This document shows positions 6,615-8,233 of a stretch of DNA of 8,233 bases, piece after piece; position 1 is the stretch's first letter; every line of letters starts with the position of its first letter. The DNA is from Chlamydiia bacterium. GTDB lineage: Bacteria > Chlamydiota > Chlamydiia > Chlamydiales > FEN-1388. Where the stretch lies: the NCBI GenBank assembly GCA_028293095.1, contig JAQGPK010000168.1, positions 1-8,233 on the forward strand, given 5' to 3'. The position numbers and the translations under genes are program-made. The notes below the pieces were generated by a model. The model searched no databases. It worked only from the letters and a program-made list of their open reading frames with translations, and was not told where the DNA came from.

Positions 6615-6974
6615 GCGCTTTATGAGCTATGAAAAAAAACAATCGAAACCAGTAGCTTCGACTCCTACCGGCGTGCAAAAGATTTTGAATAACTAGAGAA
6701 AGAGACAAGAACTATTTTAGATGCACAGTTCACATCAAAAAAATCCCGAGAACAGGTAAATGCAGTTCTTTCTCTCTTGTTTCAAACTCCTATCATGGCT
6801 ACTCCGGAGCTTGCGAAAAGACTTAGGAAAAGCCAGAACACAGCAGTCCATCTGCTTTCAGAATTTGTTCAAATGGGACTTTTAAGAGAAGTTGCTGAAC
6901 AAAAGAGGAATAAACTGTACCAGTTTGAACCTTATCTTAACGTGCTCGAAAAAGAGTATGAATCTACTGCTTAA
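6615..6974 (+). pseudogene. Decayed C-terminal remnant of a Fic-family gene (winged-helix end)
   Basis: The open stretch 6693-6974 encodes about 93 residues whose second half (PELAKRLRKSQNTAVHLLSEFVQMGLLREV, then KRNKLYQFEPYLNVLEKEY) reads like the winged helix-turn-helix found at the C-terminus of many Fic proteins. There is no credible start: an in-frame stop lies at 6690-6692, and the only candidates are TTG at 6777 and ATG at 6795, neither with a ribosome site. Just upstream, the frame starting at 6615 gives ALYEL, stop, KKNNRNQ, stop, LRLLPA. This resembles the segment that follows the Fic core in intact proteins (LYLS..ERNR.EYY.RL), interrupted by stops at 6630 and 6651 and by a frame change. 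No Fic motif is visible. I read this as the eroded tail of a second Fic gene, unlike the intact one, whose winged helix is N-terminal. A short stand-alone winged-helix protein is the alternative. Confidence 0.55.
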
Positions 6975-7060
6975 CAAGGTCGATTCACAAGATGGGTTTT
7001 GAGCCCTCATTTATTGACAGTAAATCCTTTCGGATTATCGACACTATTTTTTAAAGTAAT

Positions 7061-7077
7061 GCAAAATATTGCTTTTT
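7061..7077 (+). terminator. Weak hairpin with T-run in the gap before the last gene
   Basis: GCAA-AATA-TTGC followed by TTTTT makes a four-bp stem with a U-tract, which is too short for an efficient terminator. The rest of the 6975-7127 gap holds a five-bp hairpin AATCC-TTTC-GGATT at 7023-7036 and AT-rich DNA. A weak promoter match (TTGCTT at 7069-7074, 17 nt, TATGTT at 7092-7097) could serve the next gene. Confidence 0.2.
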
Positions 7078-7127
7078 ATTTTTATCAATAGTATGTTCAC
7101 ATCCTTTTTTTAATAGGATATATAATA

Positions 7128-8233
7128 ATGGCCAGTTTGATACAACAAGGGGATAGATCATCGGCAAGAGAGTTACACACCGCTTTTGCTCATTTACAAA
7201 TCAACTCTCCATCAAACTCTGCAAAAGCAGTAAAAAACGAAACACCCTTGAGAATAGAGAGGTACGCTACCTCTATTTTTGCCATGTTACAAGAGCAATT
7301 ACCGCTACCTATTAGCACAGTAATCAGAGAATACTTGCCGTTTCCTTTTCAAATACATTCACCCTATAGACCTCATACTTTTACTGAAGAAGATGACTGC
7401 TCGATCTCTTTTAGAAGTTTTGCTGAACTGAGAGAGGAACATTTTGTAGAAAACACTGAGCCCTATTTTGTAGCGCTTGTTGAAGATACTAGCCAAAATA
7501 GCAGTCTATACGCTCTAGATGCACTAAAGACCTGGTTTGAATTGCAACAATGGAATCCTGAAAAGTGTCGCAACCCAAATACAAGAATGATTTGTGAACG
7601 CATATCGATTCTTGGACTTACAGTACTTGGCGATACTTTATCGCTTGTGAAATGCACCTCAATTTTAAGTTTTAAAAAGTGGAGAACTGTCTCTCCACTC
7701 TCTGATTCCTATTTTGTCAAACAAGTCATCTACTCACAATTCCACCCATATCCTGTAGCTTTACAGGATGAAGAAATATTCAACTGGCTCCACTTACTCT
7801 ACTTTCCATGCCAGCAGGTTCGTATTGGTATCAGTCACCGCTGCTTACAAAATTTTGTGCATGGGCCAAAATATAATCCTGAACGCATAGACTCTGTACT
7901 CAGTCAATTAGACCTGCGATTTAAAAAAAATCTTTTCGTTCAACAGTTTTTAGGTGAGTACTACTACCCTATCGGAGGACAAGCGACAGAGGCTTCTACA
8001 AAAGCCATTCATCACTATAAGAATGTATTAACACTTGTCCCTCGAAAGGACTCTCGCTACACTCACTATATTCTCCGAAGACTTGCAAAACTCTATACAC
8101 GTCAAAATAAATTCACCGAAGCATTTACCTGTATGTATCAAATCTCCTCTTCTCCTCTATTCAAACAGTGGAATAATGAGCAGCTCACAAGGTTCCTCAC
8201 TCTATTAGGAGAGATTCATTTAGCAAAAAGAGC
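7128..8233 (+). CDS. Uncharacterised protein with possible U-box-like segment and TPR-like region, 3' end outside the window
   Basis: The frame opens at ATG 7128 and has no stop up to the right edge, giving 368 complete codons and an unfinished gene. AGGA at 7115-7118, nine bases upstream, is a fair ribosome site. Residues about 1-45 are polar. Residues 110-160 (PYFVALVED, then LYALDALKTWF, then NPEKCRNPNTR at 143-153) recall the U-box/RING-like pattern of a hydrophobic strand, an AL..W helix and a [CN]P.TR loop, but the match is loose. Residues about 293-355 (AIHHYKNVLTLVPRKDS, then LRRLAKLYTRQNKFTEAFTCMYQI) look like paired TPR helices, with the usual A/Y/L/P spacing. No signal peptide or membrane segment is seen. 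If the U-box reading is right, the protein could be a host-directed ubiquitin ligase-type effector. That is inference, and the function should be treated as unknown. The codon pattern and AT-richness resemble those of the ankyrin gene at the other end. Confidence 0.8.
   Translation, partial: MASLIQQGDRSSARELHTAFAHLQINSPSNSAKAVKNETPLRIERYATSIFAMLQEQLPLPISTVIREYLPFPFQIHSPYRPHTFTEEDDCSISFRSFAELREEHFVENTEPYFVALVEDTSQNSSLYALDALKTWFELQQWNPEKCRNPNTRMICERISILGLTVLGDTLSLVKCTSILSFKKWRTVSPLSDSYFVKQVIYSQFHPYPVALQDEEIFNWLHLLYFPCQQVRIGISHRCLQNFVHGPKYNPERIDSVLSQLDLRFKKNLFVQQFLGEYYYPIGGQATEASTKAIHHYKNVLTLVPRKDSRYTHYILRRLAKLYTRQNKFTEAFTCMYQISSSPLFKQWNNEQLTRFLTLLGEIHLAKR

Noticed and set aside
6777..6974. Stand-alone small winged-helix gene starting at TTG
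   Set aside because: It has no ribosome site, a weak start codon, and similarity that continues upstream to an in-frame stop. A broken Fic tail fits better, though the alternative is kept in the feature note.
7121..7126. TATAAT just before the ATG at 7128, considered as a -10 box
   Set aside because: Transcription from it would start inside the coding region, and no -35 fits at 16-18 nt. It is probably AT-rich leader sequence.
1..8233. tRNA, rRNA, insertion sequence or integrase
   Set aside because: I saw no cloverleaf, no rRNA-like stretch, no transposase frame and no terminal inverted repeats on either strand.

Overview
This is an AT-rich bacterial accessory region. It carries a long ankyrin-repeat protein, a flotillin, a winged-helix Fic protein, a Phd/VapC toxin-antitoxin pair, the decayed tail of a second Fic gene, and the first part of a large helical-repeat protein. 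Genes of this kind (ankyrin, Fic, possible U-box and TPR proteins without housekeeping neighbours) are typical of intracellular bacteria. An environmental Chlamydiota (Simkania, Rhabdochlamydia or Parachlamydia type) is my best guess. No phylogenetic marker is present, so this is inference, and another amoeba- or arthropod-associated bacterium is possible.

Layout. Positions 1-2781 (+) hold an ankyrin-repeat protein that is open at the left edge. A nearly perfect 30-nt palindrome and a plausible promoter separate it from the flotillin gene at 2890-4242 (+). Positions 4266-4390 contain an array of a short GGCCGTATTC element in both orientations. The array wraps a very good sigma70-type promoter for the wHTH-Fic gene at 4415-5755 (+). 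The Fic core of that gene has Gln where catalytic Fic enzymes have His. Converging on it from the minus strand is a two-gene toxin-antitoxin operon, Phd-like antitoxin at 6209-6442 and PIN-domain VapC toxin at 5779-6222, with overlapping reading frames and a palindrome at its promoter. Positions 6615-6974 (+) look like the broken C-terminal end of another Fic gene. From 7128 (+) a gene runs off the right edge. It has a possible U-box/RING-like segment and a TPR-like helical region.

How they may work together. The flotillin is a self-contained membrane-scaffold gene. The Fic gene and the toxin-antitoxin pair are each probably autoregulated by their own DNA-binding domain, judging from inverted repeats laid directly over their promoters. 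The most interesting signal is the Fic operator array combined with a Fic active site that lacks its histidine but keeps the inhibitory-helix motif. This suggests a regulator, or a Fic protein with altered chemistry, under elaborate self-control. The flanking ankyrin and helical-repeat proteins are candidate host-interaction proteins, but no secretion signal can be confirmed by reading.
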